A DNA stretch of 64,000 nt, taken from contig OY987247.1 in assembly GCA_963920765.1 (NCBI GenBank), forward strand, positions 248,001 to 312,000, read 5' to 3'. Under the pieces are notes generated by a model. That model was not told where the DNA came from. It did no database searches and saw nothing but the letters and a program-made list of their open reading frames with translations. This stretch comes from Ulota crispa (lineage: Eukaryota; Streptophyta; Bryopsida; Orthotrichales; Orthotrichaceae). A program made the position numbers and the translations under genes. Of this stretch, positions 1 through 12,486 are shown piece by piece (position 1 is the first letter of the stretch; every line of letters starts with the position of its first letter).

Positions 1-950
1 GGGTTTTAGTGTTATGCATCATGAATTATGCTCACTATTTAGTTGTTATGGGCATCTTTTTGCATTTATTGGTGTATTTTCAGTCAATACTCTTTTAGTT
101 TTTCAGCCCTCTAACCACATGCCACCTCAAATTGGCCTGGTTATTGTCCTAAACTCTTCACTTTCCAATTCCCCGGACCCATCCTATTTGCCACGTCATC
201 AAATTCCTTGACATTCTCTTTCTACAAAGCAAAAAGAGTCAACATCAACAAGGAACTAGTTGACCAGACGTTAATGGGTTAAACCACATTCAAAGGTATC
301 AGGTTTGGTCTAAGCTACTAAGATTTTTTCTCTCGCAAATTCCTCTTTTCAAGTGACTGAGTGAAGGCACGTGTATCAAAAAAAATGATGTGAGCTCAAT
401 TTTAGGTGATCACCTAAAACCTTTAGAAGTCCCAAAATATACTCATTTTCCCAATTTAACAAATATTATGTTCTAGACAAATAAATACGACCTTAAACCT
501 CATCTTTTATTGGTAACCAAATTTCTAGATTTTACATGTGAAATGATGATTGGAAGACTTGAAGTCACTTTTGCAATTTCCCACTTTCATGTTCAAACAT
601 TATAACCTATCAAATTATAAATGATATTGTTGTAATTTCTTTTGGCAGATACTCTTTAACATGTTTAGTTTAAATTTGCACAATTACAATAAAGAAACTT
701 GACAAAATTTATGAAAATGTTGAGTGACTATTGAGTTTCATGAAGAGTCCAAGAAATTTAGAAAGGCCTCTAGTATTTAGAGATTAAGGTTTATTCCTTA
801 AACTTCTAAGAGTTTGTGAAATGCTAATAAGGGAAATGCCTACTCTATTGTTCCATTCCTCTTTGCATCCAATATCAAGGGAGTCATGCATGAGTATTTA
901 CTATTACAAAGTACTATTTACGTCTTGAAATATTTTGAAATTCATGCAAG
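1..950. other. AT-rich intergenic DNA, nothing recognised
   Basis: No reading frame here resembles a known protein. The sequence is AT-rich and single-copy within this window. I see no terminal repeats, tRNA or promoter-like structure that I would defend. Confidence 0.5.
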
Positions 951-2030
951 TGCATGTAAGGATACAGCCTCATTTGTTATGATGGTGTGTATTACAGTGT
1001 ATGACTAGAGCCAGTCAAATGTACATAACAAATGAGTGCTCTTAGTCATCCCAAAACTCAATAATGACTATGCGCAATGGTATTGCTATCTTACATGACT
1101 CATATTAGACATTAGTTTTTATTATTATACTTGTGTATGACCAAAACAAGCCAAATTTATATAATACATGACTACCTTTAGTCATCCAATAAATTAGTTA
1201 AGACTACAAGTAGTTTATCCAATTATCATTGGGCCTCATTTCAAAAAAAAATTCAAAAGCTACAATACAACAAATGCCATGGTTATAATATCACTTTAAA
1301 AATAAGTGAGTCAAGGTTTTGTATCAAGTTTCAAAATCTTAAATGAGTGCAATGTACATTGATTTTCAAGGTCTCAACAAGGTATGGTCAAAGTCAAGTT
1401 GAATTTGAAATTTCCTCTTATTACTTCTTTGGAGATTTTGGTCATCATACATGATTAAAATTTTTCATTTTCATCTTTCAATTGGCCTTCTTTTTCTTTC
1501 CTTGCCCTTTGTGATCATTCATAAGTGCTAGCTAAGTTGAAAAATTTCAACCATTTTTGGTGTTTTACAATTGACAATGCTATAGCTAAGGCATTGAAGC
1601 AATAGTGCAATACATTGTATGTCAAATTGAGGTTTCCATAGCTAATACGCTCTATCTTTAGCATATTTTGGTCAAATAGAACAAAATGGCATGATTAAAA
1701 AAAGATCTTTGAGAACTTTCTTGCAATACTAATAAATCCAAATTTGAAATAAATTCCCAGAAGATATGGATTTTTGAAAATAGAAAAGTGATAATAGGAG
1801 CATAGTGATAATAGAGTAAAATACATTTACATGTAATCAAATTAGTGTCTTGTATAACTCATCTTGAACATCAATTTCATCTTGTATGAAGGGTTGTGAC
1901 TAGAATCGGTCAAATGTATATAATAAATGACTATGTTTAGTTGTCTAAGAGATTGGATATGATTACATATAGTCATTTTTGTGTATTACAATAGTTATAT
2001 TTTAATAAAATGTGACATTGCTAGTCATGC
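951..2030. repeat. AGTCAT-rich degenerate repeat tract
   Basis: Short degenerate units of the form ATGACTA...(T)TAGTCAT recur in both orientations, for example near 1001-1045, 1138-1190 and 1903-1970. They are spaced tens of bases apart and often joined by AAATGTAYATAA. The same vocabulary appears at 30.81-31.67 kb next to a CACTA-like terminus, so this tract is probably the subterminal region of a related, older CACTA-type element. I could not find clear ends for it. Confidence 0.45.
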
Positions 2031-2720
2031 AAATTGCAGCTGCTGTTATCAAGGATTAGTGTTCTTGCTCGTGTGCTAGAATTGACCACTAACAAATAGA
2101 ACTCTACTATCTCTCTTTTTAGTATGCGTATATCATACAACAACTACATAATCCTTATATTGAAATAGTACTTGCCAATACCAAAGTTCATATACAAAAG
2201 GTTGCCAATTATTTTGTATTAATTGAATGAAATAGATCATTTTCTATACTTGGTTTATTTGCCAATAGAGCATTGAATTAGTTGGTTTTTTTTAATGTGT
2301 ACTTGTTGATGTTTATATGCCTTTCATAATCACAAAAAGTGAGCTTGTCTCCTAGCCTTGAGCTTGTCTCTTTGGTTTTATTATAGTTGTTTTCATGTAT
2401 TAATATGGATAATTCTTTTTGAGGTACCTACAATGCTACACATTCTTCTCCAAAGCAAATAATTTTTGACTTTAGTCAAACCTACACTTTGAATTTTTTT
2501 TATAACCTCAACCTCTAAAGGACCAAGTTATGTTTTTTGGCAACATAGTGATTTTAGGCAGGTACTTGTGATTGAAGATTCCATACTTTAGGCTAAAATT
2601 TTAACAAGTGTGTACAAGGAATATCTTTCATATGCACTAAATTTCAATGTGTATGGAAATATGAGCAAAAAGTTATGCCCTTATATGTTGTTTTTTCCTT
2701 AACCATGCAATTTGGGCAAA
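2031..2720. other. AT-rich intergenic DNA, nothing recognised
   Basis: No coding potential. The only duplication is a short imperfect repeat of 'gagcttgtctc' near 2342-2370. No other structure was seen. Confidence 0.45.
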
Positions 2721-3640
2721 TTAGAAAAAATTAGTTTTTTCAAAAATACAAATTTGAATTTGAGTTTAGGAGATTTAGGTTTGTGTGAAAAACTCTAAAT
2801 CCCTCCATTCTATTCAATGAGATGAAAATCATAATGAATTTTTGTTTGTGGGTAGTTATGGATTCTCTTCTCTAAAATAAAATTTGAAGTATTTTATTAT
2901 ACTCAATTTTCAAGATTTTAGAAAGGAAAAAAAAAGTAAAGCATGCAAATTGTTTATCACAACTGCCAAACCTTTAGGATTGGTGTCTTTCATTTTTACA
3001 ATGAAATTCTTAACAATTTAGTATTTTCAATCATTCTCCACTTCTTTTTAATTACTATTATTCTTCAATGTGCTGCACAATTCCAAATAGTTTGAAAATT
3101 TTCAAGTATGTATCCAACTTGCATGCCTTGAAGAATGAATCCAAAGAATTACAAACATTTTGTAAAGAGTTCATACAAATGTGACCTTGTGAAGTGCAGC
3201 TGCCACAGGTTTTGTAAGGACAAAAAATGGCTTTTTCTTAATTCAGACTCAAATATCTTACAATTTGCATGGCAAAGTTTTTTAATTTTCTTTTTATCTT
3301 TTGAAATTAGTGTACTACACAATCTCACGGTTTTGTATATCCAAAAATGTTTTTTCCTAAAATTTGATTGTGGTATTAGAAATAGCTATTTTGGAGCAAT
3401 TTCAATGAAAACTTAGCTTGGTGCTTTAGGGTTTTACTAGTAGTTGGCGCTTGCTACATTTGATATTTACCATTTGAATCTTATCAATATTCTCATATGG
3501 TACATAGAATGCAAAGTAAAAATTTATGTAAGTTTTCAAATTGTATCTATGTGATATTATTAAAAGGGGCTAAAGATGTAATATTATAGAGGTCTTTGTG
3601 ATCTTAGTAGCATGATGATTTTATTACCTATTTTCAACCC
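2721..3640. repeat. Diverged duplicated segment, copy A
   Basis: This segment is repeated with clear but incomplete identity at about 4.58-5.45 kb. Landmarks shared in the same order are 'gatgagatraaaa', 'tttttgtttgyrrgtagttat', a tract ending 'atccaacttgc', 'aatgaatccaaagaatta', and 'tacaaatgtgaccttgtgaagt'. The open frame at 3135-3416 lies inside it, is not conserved as protein in the second copy, and is not a gene. The parent element is unknown. Confidence 0.55.
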
Positions 3641-3970
3641 ATTCCTTTGACCTTTGAAGAAAATTTGGGCACTCAATCCCATGGCTTCTCTACTTAGTTG
3701 GCCATAATGTGAAGTGGCCACTATATGTTTAATCTTCAAGGGCACCATAAGTTGTTGGAAATTTACTTTACAATTCTATATAGTTATAATTAGCAACTTT
3801 GTCAACTCCAAAAATAGGGGCATTTTAAAAAGTGTAAACCCTATATGCAAGTATAAAGTTTTCAACCAAAACAAATATGAGTTGAAAAATAAAAAGATAA
3901 AGAGAAAAGAGACTCCTTGGCAGCTTTTAAATTATTGGCAAATTTTTACTAAAATCTTATCTCAAATTTA
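3590..3970. repeat. Diverged repeat, also at 6.12-6.44 kb
   Basis: The stretch containing 'ttcaacccattcctttgacc', 'ctctctacttagttggccat' and 'gggcaccataagttgttg' recurs with mismatches at about 6120-6440. Both copies end in a run followed by 'aaaccaaaacaa' and an A-rich tract. With segments A and B this suggests a ~2.5-kb tandem duplication that has decayed. Confidence 0.5.
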
Positions 3971-4309
3971 GGTAGGCTATTGACACACTAGAAAAACCAT
4001 GCCAAAATATGGATGAATTCTCAAAGTCCCTCCTTAATCCCTAAAGGACCAATTGTCCCCTTGGGAGACAAATGGATTTTGGACATGTACCTACAGCTAA
4101 TCTCCTTTTTGTGATTTTTGAAAATTTTATGGATAATGGAGAATCCAAAGATTTACATGGGCATCTAATCTTTTCTTCATTATGATGTTTATTGAATAAG
4201 TTAAAAATGAAAATCTAGAAAATGATGCTCCCTAGGCAGCCAAAAATTTCTTCAAAAATTTCATTTTTTTCAAATAAAAATCTGATATCGGTTCTTTAGA
4301 CTTACATAG

Positions 4310-5450
4310 ATGTAGGGAGCTTTGAATCATTCAATTCTGATAGATGAGATGAAAGTAACAAGAAGTTTTAGTTTGCGGGTAGGTGTGGTTTTTCAATTTC
4401 TTTTTTAAACTTTTTCAATAAATGACAAAATGAAGAAAAAATTACATTCCCATGTAGATCTTTGAAATCCTCACCTTCAATAAAAGTTTCAAAAAATCAT
4501 GTAAAGTAGTTAAGCCTTGTACATGCCTATAATCTCATTTGTCCCCCAAAGGGACAATGGTCCTTTAGGGGATATATGTGTATGTGGAAAGCTTTGAATC
4601 ATTCCATTTTGATTGATGAGATAAAAAATTATGAGCACTTTTTGTTTGCAAGTAGTTATAGATTCTCTATTGAAAAAAAATTGAAGTCATTAATTTTACT
4701 CAATTTTCAATATTTAGGAAAAAATAAAATAAAAAATCATGTGATTTATTTATTATAATTACAAAATTGTTGGGATTGGCATTATTCATTTCCACAAATA
4801 AATTTAACATTTTTGTGTTTTGAATATTCTCTACTTTTTTGTACTTACTATTATTTTCCATGTGTTGTACAGTTCCAAATGATTTGAAAAATTTCAAGTA
4901 TACATCCAACTTGCTTTGAATAATGAATCCAAAGAATTATAAGCATTTTGAAAAAAATTCATACAAATGTGACCTTGTGAAGTATAACTACCCAAGTTTT
5001 TGCAAGGACAAAAAATTGCTTTTTGTTAATTCAAACTCATAAGTATCTTGCAGTCTACAAGGTGGAATTTTTGAATTTTTTTTACTTATTTTGAAACTTT
5101 TGTTCCATACAATCCTATAGTTTTGAGTATGAAAAACTGTTATTTCCTAAAATTTTGTATTGGTTTTAGAAGTGGCAGTTTTGGAGCGGTTTTGATGAAA
5201 ACATAGCTTAGTGCTCTAGGGATTACATAGTGGTTGGTGCTTGCTACACTACGCATTTAGCATTATAATTGTAGTAGGATTTTCATATGTTAGATAGAAT
5301 GCAAAGTAAACATTTTGGTAGGATTTCAAATTGTATCTTTGTGATAATTTCAAAAGAGACTACAGATGTGATATTACAAAGGTACAAATGTAATATTAGA
5401 GAGATTTTTGTGATTTTAGTAGTATGACTAGTTCTTGGAGCTTGCTATGC
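4310..5450. repeat. Diverged duplicated segment, copy B plus a partial third copy
   Basis: 4583-5450 parallels 2.80-3.64 kb. A partial third copy of its first 180 bases sits just upstream at 4311-4500, with the shared 'agctttgaatcattc' start and 'gatgagatgaaag'. The copies differ by many substitutions and small indels, so the duplications are old. Confidence 0.5.
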
Positions 5451-5470
5451 TGTGCATTCACTATACCTTA

Positions 5471-5590
5471 TATGACAACAAAATGGGCAATTTATGACTG
5501 TAAATTATGATTGTTGTGAGTCATTTGTAATTATAAATGACTCACAATAGCAATAACTCAAACCCATAAAATGCCCATTTTGTTGTAGTG
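5471..5590. mobile_element. 120-bp foldback MITE with CACTA-like end
   Basis: The right end reads GCCCATTTTGTTGTAGTG, the reverse complement of a CACTACAACAAAATGGGC terminus. The left end keeps CAACAAAATGGGCA but its first five bases have changed to TATGA. The two halves pair along most of their length and the centre is a perfect hairpin, TTGTGAGTCATTT with its complement around a 7-base loop. The CACTA terminus makes a non-autonomous CACTA relative likely. No clean 3-bp target duplication remains (tta versus ata). Confidence 0.6.
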
Positions 5591-6120
5591 ATACATGAAT
5601 AAGATTTACATATATTTAGATAGAATATAGAGTAATAATTGTAAATTGAAATGTAGAATACAAATTTTTAGGTATGAAATATATGCAATGATGAATACAT
5701 TGGAGGCAATAAAAAAAGATTCAAACTAATACTTTTATAACATCACTTTGCTTAACCTTCATAATATCATTGTACTTCTATAATATTACAATTTAACACA
5801 AGGCAATATTACAAAAGTGCAATGGCTATTGGTGAACTCTATAACATCACATTTTGTAAAAAATGTGATATTATAGAGAGGCTTGTGATTTTAGTAGTAT
5901 GATAGTATGCTAATTTTAGTAGTATAATATCACAAAATTAAAAACATGATATTGCAAAGATTAGGATGTGATACTACACAAGTTGCTATGATTTTAGTTG
6001 TATGATGTGGTATCGCAAAATGTGTGTATGTGGTAATATGAAGATCTTTGTGATTGTCGTAGTATCGTTAATTGATATCACAAAGATTAGAGATGTGATA
6101 TTATAGAGGTGCAGATGTGA
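5591..6120. repeat. Tract of short GTGATATTA repeats
   Basis: A unit close to GTGATATTAYARAGRT, often followed by 'tttgtgattttagtagtatga', is scattered irregularly from about 5340 to 6130 on both sides of intervening AT-rich sequence. A few copies also occur near 3575-3610 and 9296-9340. There is no coding content. Confidence 0.4.
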
Positions 6121-6741
6121 TATTCTAGAGATCATTGTGATTTTAGTAATTTCATGATTTTCTTACCTAATTTCAACCCATTTCTTTGACCTCTCAAGAA
6201 AATTTGGCCATTCAATTCTACGGCCTCTCTACTTGGTTAGCCATAATGTGAATCGGCCTCAATATATGTTTCATTGTTAAGGGCACCATAAGTTGTTGAA
6301 ATATTTATTATTACAGTTATATGAATTTAACAACTTTGGGAACTCCAAAATAAGGGTATGTTTTTAAGTGTGACCCTATGAGCAAGTATAAAATTCTCAA
6401 ACCAAAACAATCCCAAGTTGAAAAAGAGAGAAAAAGAAAAAGAAAACTTTCCTTGGTCCTGTCCTTCTCTGCAACCACCAATGCTATCTTTAAGTCTTCT
6501 TCTCCAAAATCCTATGTTAATGTTTATTTTCTTGGCAAAATTTTGCCTAAATCCTAAACCTAATAACATCTTTGGCTTATATACGCTCTCCACATAGCTC
6601 ACTAGAGTTCACTGGAGTTTACTTTAGTAAAAAAATCCGATGGACCAATAGTAGAGAAATACTTTTATTTTCTATCTTTATTTGTCTTTGTGTGTAGCGG
6701 GAAAACCTACTTGGCTTGCATACTTTGGTTATAAGGTAAGA

Positions 6742-6945
6742 GGCTCTAAAATTGTCCGAGCGTTAATCCCTATATGCCCAAGGCACCAAATTTTGGTATT
6801 CCAAACTCCAAAGTTTGATGACTTGGGCATGTAATGGTTAAAACCATTCACTTTCTCAAATGTATGCTCTTTGTACGTGCTGTCTTTATAGGCTTTAGAA
6901 ATGTACAACTAGAGTACATTTGAGGAGGTGGACGATTTTAGAGCC
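6742..6945. mobile_element. ~204-bp foldback element (MITE-like)
   Basis: GGCTCTAAAATTGTCC at the left end matches the reverse complement of GGACGATTTTAGAGCC at the right end. Between them lie two further hairpins: TAATCCCTATATGCCCAAG against CTTGGGCATGTAATGGTTA, and CTCAAATGTATGCTC against its partner near 6907-6925. No target duplication is visible and no superfamily can be assigned. Confidence 0.5.
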
Positions 6946-7525
6946 CTATACACTCCAACTGCAAAATTTCATAACTATGTCCACAAAGCTCCAAAATTTA
7001 TGAAACAACTTGAGTTAGATGCCAATTTGTCTTGTCTTTCAAGGAAAATTTACTGAAAAATATTTCAAAAAGTTTCACCTCCCCAAAATCCAATTTCAGC
7101 GCTTAGATGGACAATTTATGAGCCTCCTACCAAATCTCTTTTGTGTCTTTGTCGTGTTTTCTATTCCAAACAATCTCCTTGAGCAAACATAATGACTACT
7201 AGATTTTGGATGAAAACAATTTATGGTAATAAAAAAGTGAATGAATGTGCTTATATCATTCAATTTGTCCAATTTAGCTTATTTTTTTCTACCCAAATGT
7301 AGGTTTGCAATTCAGGCTGCTATACTTCAACAAGCAAAAACCCTGGCCCTGCCCTTTTTTGCAACCACTGCCCTTTTCTCTGGATCTCTTCTAGTGCTTT
7401 TTTTTTGGCAATTTGGAGCAAAAAAGCACCAATCTTTTTTGGCTAGCACCAAGCCTATAGAAAAAAAAACATGATTATTTGGATGAAATCGCCAAAAAAC
7501 TTCAAATTTAAAAAAAACTTGGATG

Positions 7526-7660
7526 AAATTGCCAAATTGTGGATGAAAACCAAATTACATACACATAATATGTGCTAATGTGATATTTTCTATACAATAT
7601 GTGGATGAATGTTGAAATTTGGAGCACCACTATAACATTTTAAATCACCACCTTGGCACT
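7526..7660. repeat. Dispersed repeat shared with 36.0-36.13 kb
   Basis: The sequence around 'ccaaattgtggatgaaaacc', 'tatgtgctaatgtgatatt' and 'gagcaccactataacatttt' is repeated in the same orientation at about 36,005-36,130 with modest divergence. It belongs to an unidentified dispersed repeat. The segments at 6460 and 7340 that carry 'gcaaccactgcc' look related to it. Confidence 0.45.
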
Positions 7661-7689
7661 TCTTAAAAAACAAAAAAAAAAACCTTGGT

Positions 7690-7930
7690 TTCTTCCCTGC
7701 CTTTCTCTCTGGCTGCTCCTCCGCTCTTCTCTCCAATTGCCGGCTGCTCCCCCGTCCTTCTCTCCGGCTACTGCTCCCCTGCCCTTCTCTTCGGCTGCTA
7801 CTCCCCCGCCCTTCTCTACAGTTGTTGCTCCCCTGCCCTTCTTTTTGGCTACTGCCTAAACCGCCCTTCTCTCCTACTCTCCACTTCGCTGCTTGTGCTG
7901 CCACAGCCCTGCCCTTCTCCATAACCACTA
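7690..7930. repeat. ~30-bp C/T-rich tandem repeat
   Basis: Six to seven imperfect copies of a unit close to 'ctgcccttctctyyggctgctactccc' lie head to tail. Open frames cross them on both strands: a Ser/Cys/Leu/Pro-rich one on plus (7685-7924) and a Gly/Arg/Ser-rich one on minus (7590-8036). Both simply translate the repeat. I see no start context, splice signals or homology to support a protein. Confidence 0.55.
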
Positions 7931-8199
7931 GTGCTATCTTTTTGTCCCTTCCTGGTAACCCTAATTGGCTCCCTCTTGCCACTGTATTAGCGTTGCAATA
8001 TTTGCAGCAGTTCTTCGCACTTGTCTTTTTTCTCACAATTCATTTCCATTTCCTTGTTGCTTCTTTCTTACAAAATTGGGTTTTGGTCAACTACCTTTTA
8101 ACTCAGTATGCTTTCTCCTGCCTTAGAACGTGACAATGTTGGCCAACTTGCTTTGAACTTGATATACTTTCTTTTGCTATTGTTCCTGCTTTTGAAGGT

Positions 8200-8985
8200 G
8201 CTAGCTTGAAGCTCTTCACAAGTTTTGTTGTGTCTTAGTTCACATGCATTGGAATTGCTTCTTTTGGTTTGTTGTGTCTTATAAGTTCAAGCGCATTCCA
8301 ATTCAAGCGTATTGGAATCGCTTCTTAGGGTTTGTTTTCTCTTAGTTCAAGCACATTGAAATTGTTTCTTAGGGCTTCTTTGTGTTGTGGTTCAAGCGCA
8401 TTGGAATTGCTTCTTAGGGTTTGTTGTGTCTTGGTTCAAGAGCATTGGAATTGCTTCTTAGGGTTTGTTGTGTCTTGGTTCAAGAGCATTGGAATTGCTT
8501 CTTAGGGTTTATTGTGTCTTGGTTCAAGAGCATTGGAATCACTTCTTAGGGTTTGTTTTCTCTTAGTTCAAGCACATTGAAATTTCCTCTTAGGGTTTGT
8601 TGAGTCTTAGTTCAAGCACATTGAAATTGTTTCTTAGGGCTTCTTTGTGTTGTTGTTCAAGCGCATTGGAATTGCTTTCTAGGGTTTGTTTTCTCTTAGT
8701 TCAAGCACATTGAAATTTCCTCTTAAGGTTTGTTGTGTCTTAGTTCAAGCACATTGAAATTACTTCTTGGGGTTTGTTTTCTCTTAGTTCAAGCGCATTG
8801 GAATTGCTTCTTAGGGTTTGTTTTCTCTTAGTTCAAACTCATTGGAATTGCTTTTTAGAGTTTGTTGTGTCTTAGTTCAAGCGCATTGGAATTGCTTCTT
8901 AGGATTTGTTGTGTCTTAGTTCAAGTTCATTGGAACTGCTTCTTAGGGTTTGTTGTGTCTTAGTTCAAGCGCATTGGATTTGCTT
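8200..8985. repeat. 44-bp minisatellite
   Basis: About 17 head-to-tail units of the form TTAGTTCAAGCGCATTGGAA followed by TTGCTTCTTAGGGTTTGTTGTG are present. The period is 44 bp where units are best preserved (successive 'gcttcttagg' at 8409, 8453 and 8497). Units differ by point changes such as GCGCATTGG versus GCACATTGA, and by small length changes. No frame stays open across the array, so it is not coding. Confidence 0.8.
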
Positions 8986-8989
8986 AACT

Positions 8990-10600
8990 ATTGGTGTATG
9001 AAGCCATTAAACGTAATAAAAGCATTGACTATTGGCATCTTGCATTGTGATCTCTCTCTAAATAGTAGAATTCCTATTGTCCTTGAGATTATCATTGGTT
9101 GTGAGTGTGCAATTTTTTATGGAAGAGTTTTATTTGTTTTCTATTACTAAACATGTGTTTTGAATTCATGCTAGGTTGATTGACATTAGAATAGTTTTGG
9201 TGCCTTCTTAAGGAGTATGATTGGTATATTATACAAAATGAAGGACTTGAGTTTTGATGGTAAAAATTAGAGGCAATGTGCAATATTACATAGGTGTTTC
9301 TGTGATATTGCAAAGGACTTTGTGATTCTAGTAGTATGATTTAGATCTTCCTCATTGAATGTTGTATTGTATGTTGGTTAGAAATTAGGGAACTATGTAA
9401 GCATTTTGTCCAACATGCAAGAAGAGCTAAATGAAAAGATCACTTCAATTTTTGTACTAAAAATTCTCTGTGATGTTTTAGAGTTTTCTCATGGGTGCTT
9501 TGCAATTGCAATGTTCATGGGATGACAACCATCTTTTTGTGGATATTTTGCACTTGCAACGTTCATAAAATGGAGACTACTTTTCTTCATGTAAATTACT
9601 ACTTTCTCTTTTTAGTTCAAAGCTTTTAAATTAATTATACTTTGGAGTTACAACCATGTATTGAAAATTTTGAAAGGGATTCTAGATCATTTACTTTTTA
9701 AATCTTGGGACCTATTCAATTATTTTTATGTCTTCTATATAGGCAACAACGTTATGCACAATAATTACATGTATTTTAAACACCTAGATTGTTATTTTAG
9801 ACATGTTTAGGTGTTTGATGTTTAATTTTATTAGGATCTTGCTTGTACTTTGGACTTGAATGGATTGGTTTAAACAAAATAATGTGTTGTACATATTTTG
9901 CATGTTTGCACTAGTTTTTTTACACAAGTGCAACCCTTGTTTTGAATTTTTGGAAAGAGTCAAAAATGGCTCTATGCATATTCTCTACTTATTTACATAC
10001 TTTGTATAATAGCAATGTCCCTATTTTGGTAATGTAGAAGCCCTTCAATGCTATCTACACTAGATTACATAGGTATAATTCAAGCCTCACTAAAATGAGT
10101 AAAGTTCAAGCTTTTATGGATATGTTCCAATATTTTTGTGTGTAGCAATCAAGGTTTGGTATACAAAAACGTTAGAACTTCACGTTGTGTGCAAAATTTA
10201 GACATGTGAATTCTTGCATTTGTAGATTTTGAATATTTACTTGTCTTTAGAGGTGGTGATTGTATTGGAGGATTTTGTGTGCTTTCAAAATTCACAAATG
10301 TTTGTGACTATGTTTTCAAGTGACATCACAATTTGAAGAATTTGTATTTGAAATTTGGTTCATTGTTTATTTTTCTAGTTGCTTGTCCTACATTCTAGTG
10401 AACTAATAGAATGTCATCTTATTGAAATTCAAAATCAGAAATTGTGACATCTTTCTGTATAGTATTATAACCTATGATTCATGTTTTTGATTTCAGGTTC
10501 AACTATGAAAAATGGACTAATGTGCTAACAGCACTTGGCAAGCATGGGTAGTTGGAGATGTAGGCAATAAGAAAGGAGACTCTAGAACAATATTTGCACT
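8990..10600. other. AT-rich intergenic DNA, nothing recognised
   Basis: No reading frame resembles a protein and no repeat structure was recognised apart from a stray copy of the GTGATATTA unit near 9297-9340. The right border is the terminus of CACTA copy 1. Confidence 0.45.
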
Positions 10601-10734
10601 CACTAGTAGAAAACTCCTTCCAAAGCAACGGAAAATCAACAGTTTCTTATTGATTTGGGCACTTGCCCATGCTAATTGACTAGTTTAACAAAATTCTGTA
10701 AAAAACTAAATTCGTTTTGTTGATTTAGACACCA

Positions 10735-11530
10735 TCGTCTAAATCAACAGAAATTTTGGAATCTTTTGGGAACTTTTTGTGAATCTTTAAGAATCTTTAA
10801 GAATCTTTAAGAATCTTTTGGAAATCATTGGTCTTTTCTGGATTTTTAAGAATATTTAAGAATCTTTTCAAGATTTAGAATCTTTGAGAATCTTCTTGGA
10901 ATCTTTGAGAATCTTTGAGAATCTTTGAGAATCTTTTAGGAATCTTAGGGGATCTTTGGAAACCTTTGGAAATCTTTTCAAGTTTTTTTGGAATCTTTGA
11001 GAGTGTTTGAGGACAATTGAGAATCTTTAAGAATCTTTGAGAATGTTTGAAAACCTTTGGAAATCTTTTCAAGTTTTCTTGGAATCTTTGAGAATGTTTG
11101 AGGACAATTGAGAATGTTTGAGAATCTTTGAGAATCTATTAGGAATCCTTGATAATCTCTGGAAATCTTTGGAAATCTTTTCAAGTTTTTTTGGAATCTT
11201 TGAGAATCTTCTTGGAATCTTTGAAAATCTTTTAGGAATATTTGAGAATTCTTGAGAATCTTTGAAAATAGTTTGGAATATTTGAGAATCTTTGGAAATG
11301 TTCTAGGAATTTTGAAATTTTTTGAGAATTTTTGAAAATCTTTAAGAATAATCTTGGAATCTTCCTAGAAGCTTTGAGAAGCTTCAAGAATCTTTAAGAA
11401 TCTTTGAGAATCTTTGGAAATCTTTGGGAATCTTTTGAAAATCTTTTTGGAACTCTTAAAAATCTTTGAGAATTGCTAAGAATTTTCAAGAACCTTTTTG
11501 GAATCTTTGAGAATCTTTTTAAAATCTTTA
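10735..11530. repeat. 10-bp-period array inside CACTA copy 1
   Basis: Degenerate head-to-tail copies of AGAATCTTTG, with occasional AGGAATCTTT and TCAAGTTTTTTTGG interruptions, run for about 800 bp. Three 10-bp units make 30 nt, so on the minus strand the array translates in all frames into a 10-residue repeat close to KDSQRFSKIL. The open frames in this region are by-products of the repeat. The array is shorter here than in copies 2 and 3, which explains most of the length difference. Confidence 0.8.
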
Positions 11531-12486
11531 TGAAATTTGTTAAAGTACTTCAAAATATTTATAGAAACAAAATCTCTTAGATTGAATTAGAGTCCTTTAG
11601 GAATCTTTTTGTAAATCCTCAAAATACTTTAAAATATTTTTAACAAAGAAACTATTACAATAGTTCAGGTTTGTTTTTGAAATCTTTCTAGAATCTTTTC
11701 GGACCTCATTAAATTTTTTTGAAGTTTTAAAAAATAAAAGAAGTTTTGAAAAAAAAAAGAATCTTTTAGAAGTTTGAGTGTACATTGACTGGTTTTATTT
11801 TCTTTACTTTTCACAATTTGGTTAGATTTAAAATTTGCAGCCTTTAAAGTCAAGTTAAAACATGACCATAATAACAAAAAAATCAACAGTTTTCTGTTGA
11901 TTTGGACACTTTTGGACACAACTTCACTAATTCAACAAAATTTTATATAAAAAGTACAACATTTTGTTGTTTTAAATACCAAAATTTCTTTACAAACAAA
12001 TATAAAAGATGCTCCTCAATTCTTTGAAGAAATCATATATGTCCCTCAAGGATTAAAAGTACCAAAAATATCTTCCCTTTTTGTATAAATATCAACAATG
12101 CTTCTAATATATTGGGAAAGTATTAAAACTGCTCCTCAACTATTTTAAATTGTTTATATCTTTGTGTTATATGATAACCAAGTATATAGTTTAATGCAAA
12201 TTCTTACAAGAAACCAAAGGTGATTTTTACATTTCAAATAACACAAGGATATGTTTAACATTTCAAAATATAAGAGCTTTTTTATTAATTTTCCAAAATA
12301 ATAGGAGTATAATTGATATTCCTACAAAAAATAAGGACTATTTTTTATGTTTCACATATTTTCGGCGTAAACTTGATATTTTGAAAGACTTAAAGGGTAC
12401 TTTTAGTATTTTTCCTTCTATTACTAACCAAATGAATTAAAAAAAAAAAACAATTTTATAAAATACTTTTATAAGCTTTAAAAGAT

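Noticed and set aside
3135..3416. 93-residue Cys/Phe-rich protein
   Set aside because: The frame is not preserved in the duplicated copy at about 4.9-5.2 kb, which shows no coding constraint.
7590..8036. Gly/Arg/Ser-rich protein on the minus strand, or Ser/Pro/Cys-rich protein on plus
   Set aside because: Both are by-products of a 30-bp C/T-rich tandem repeat with no homology or splice context.
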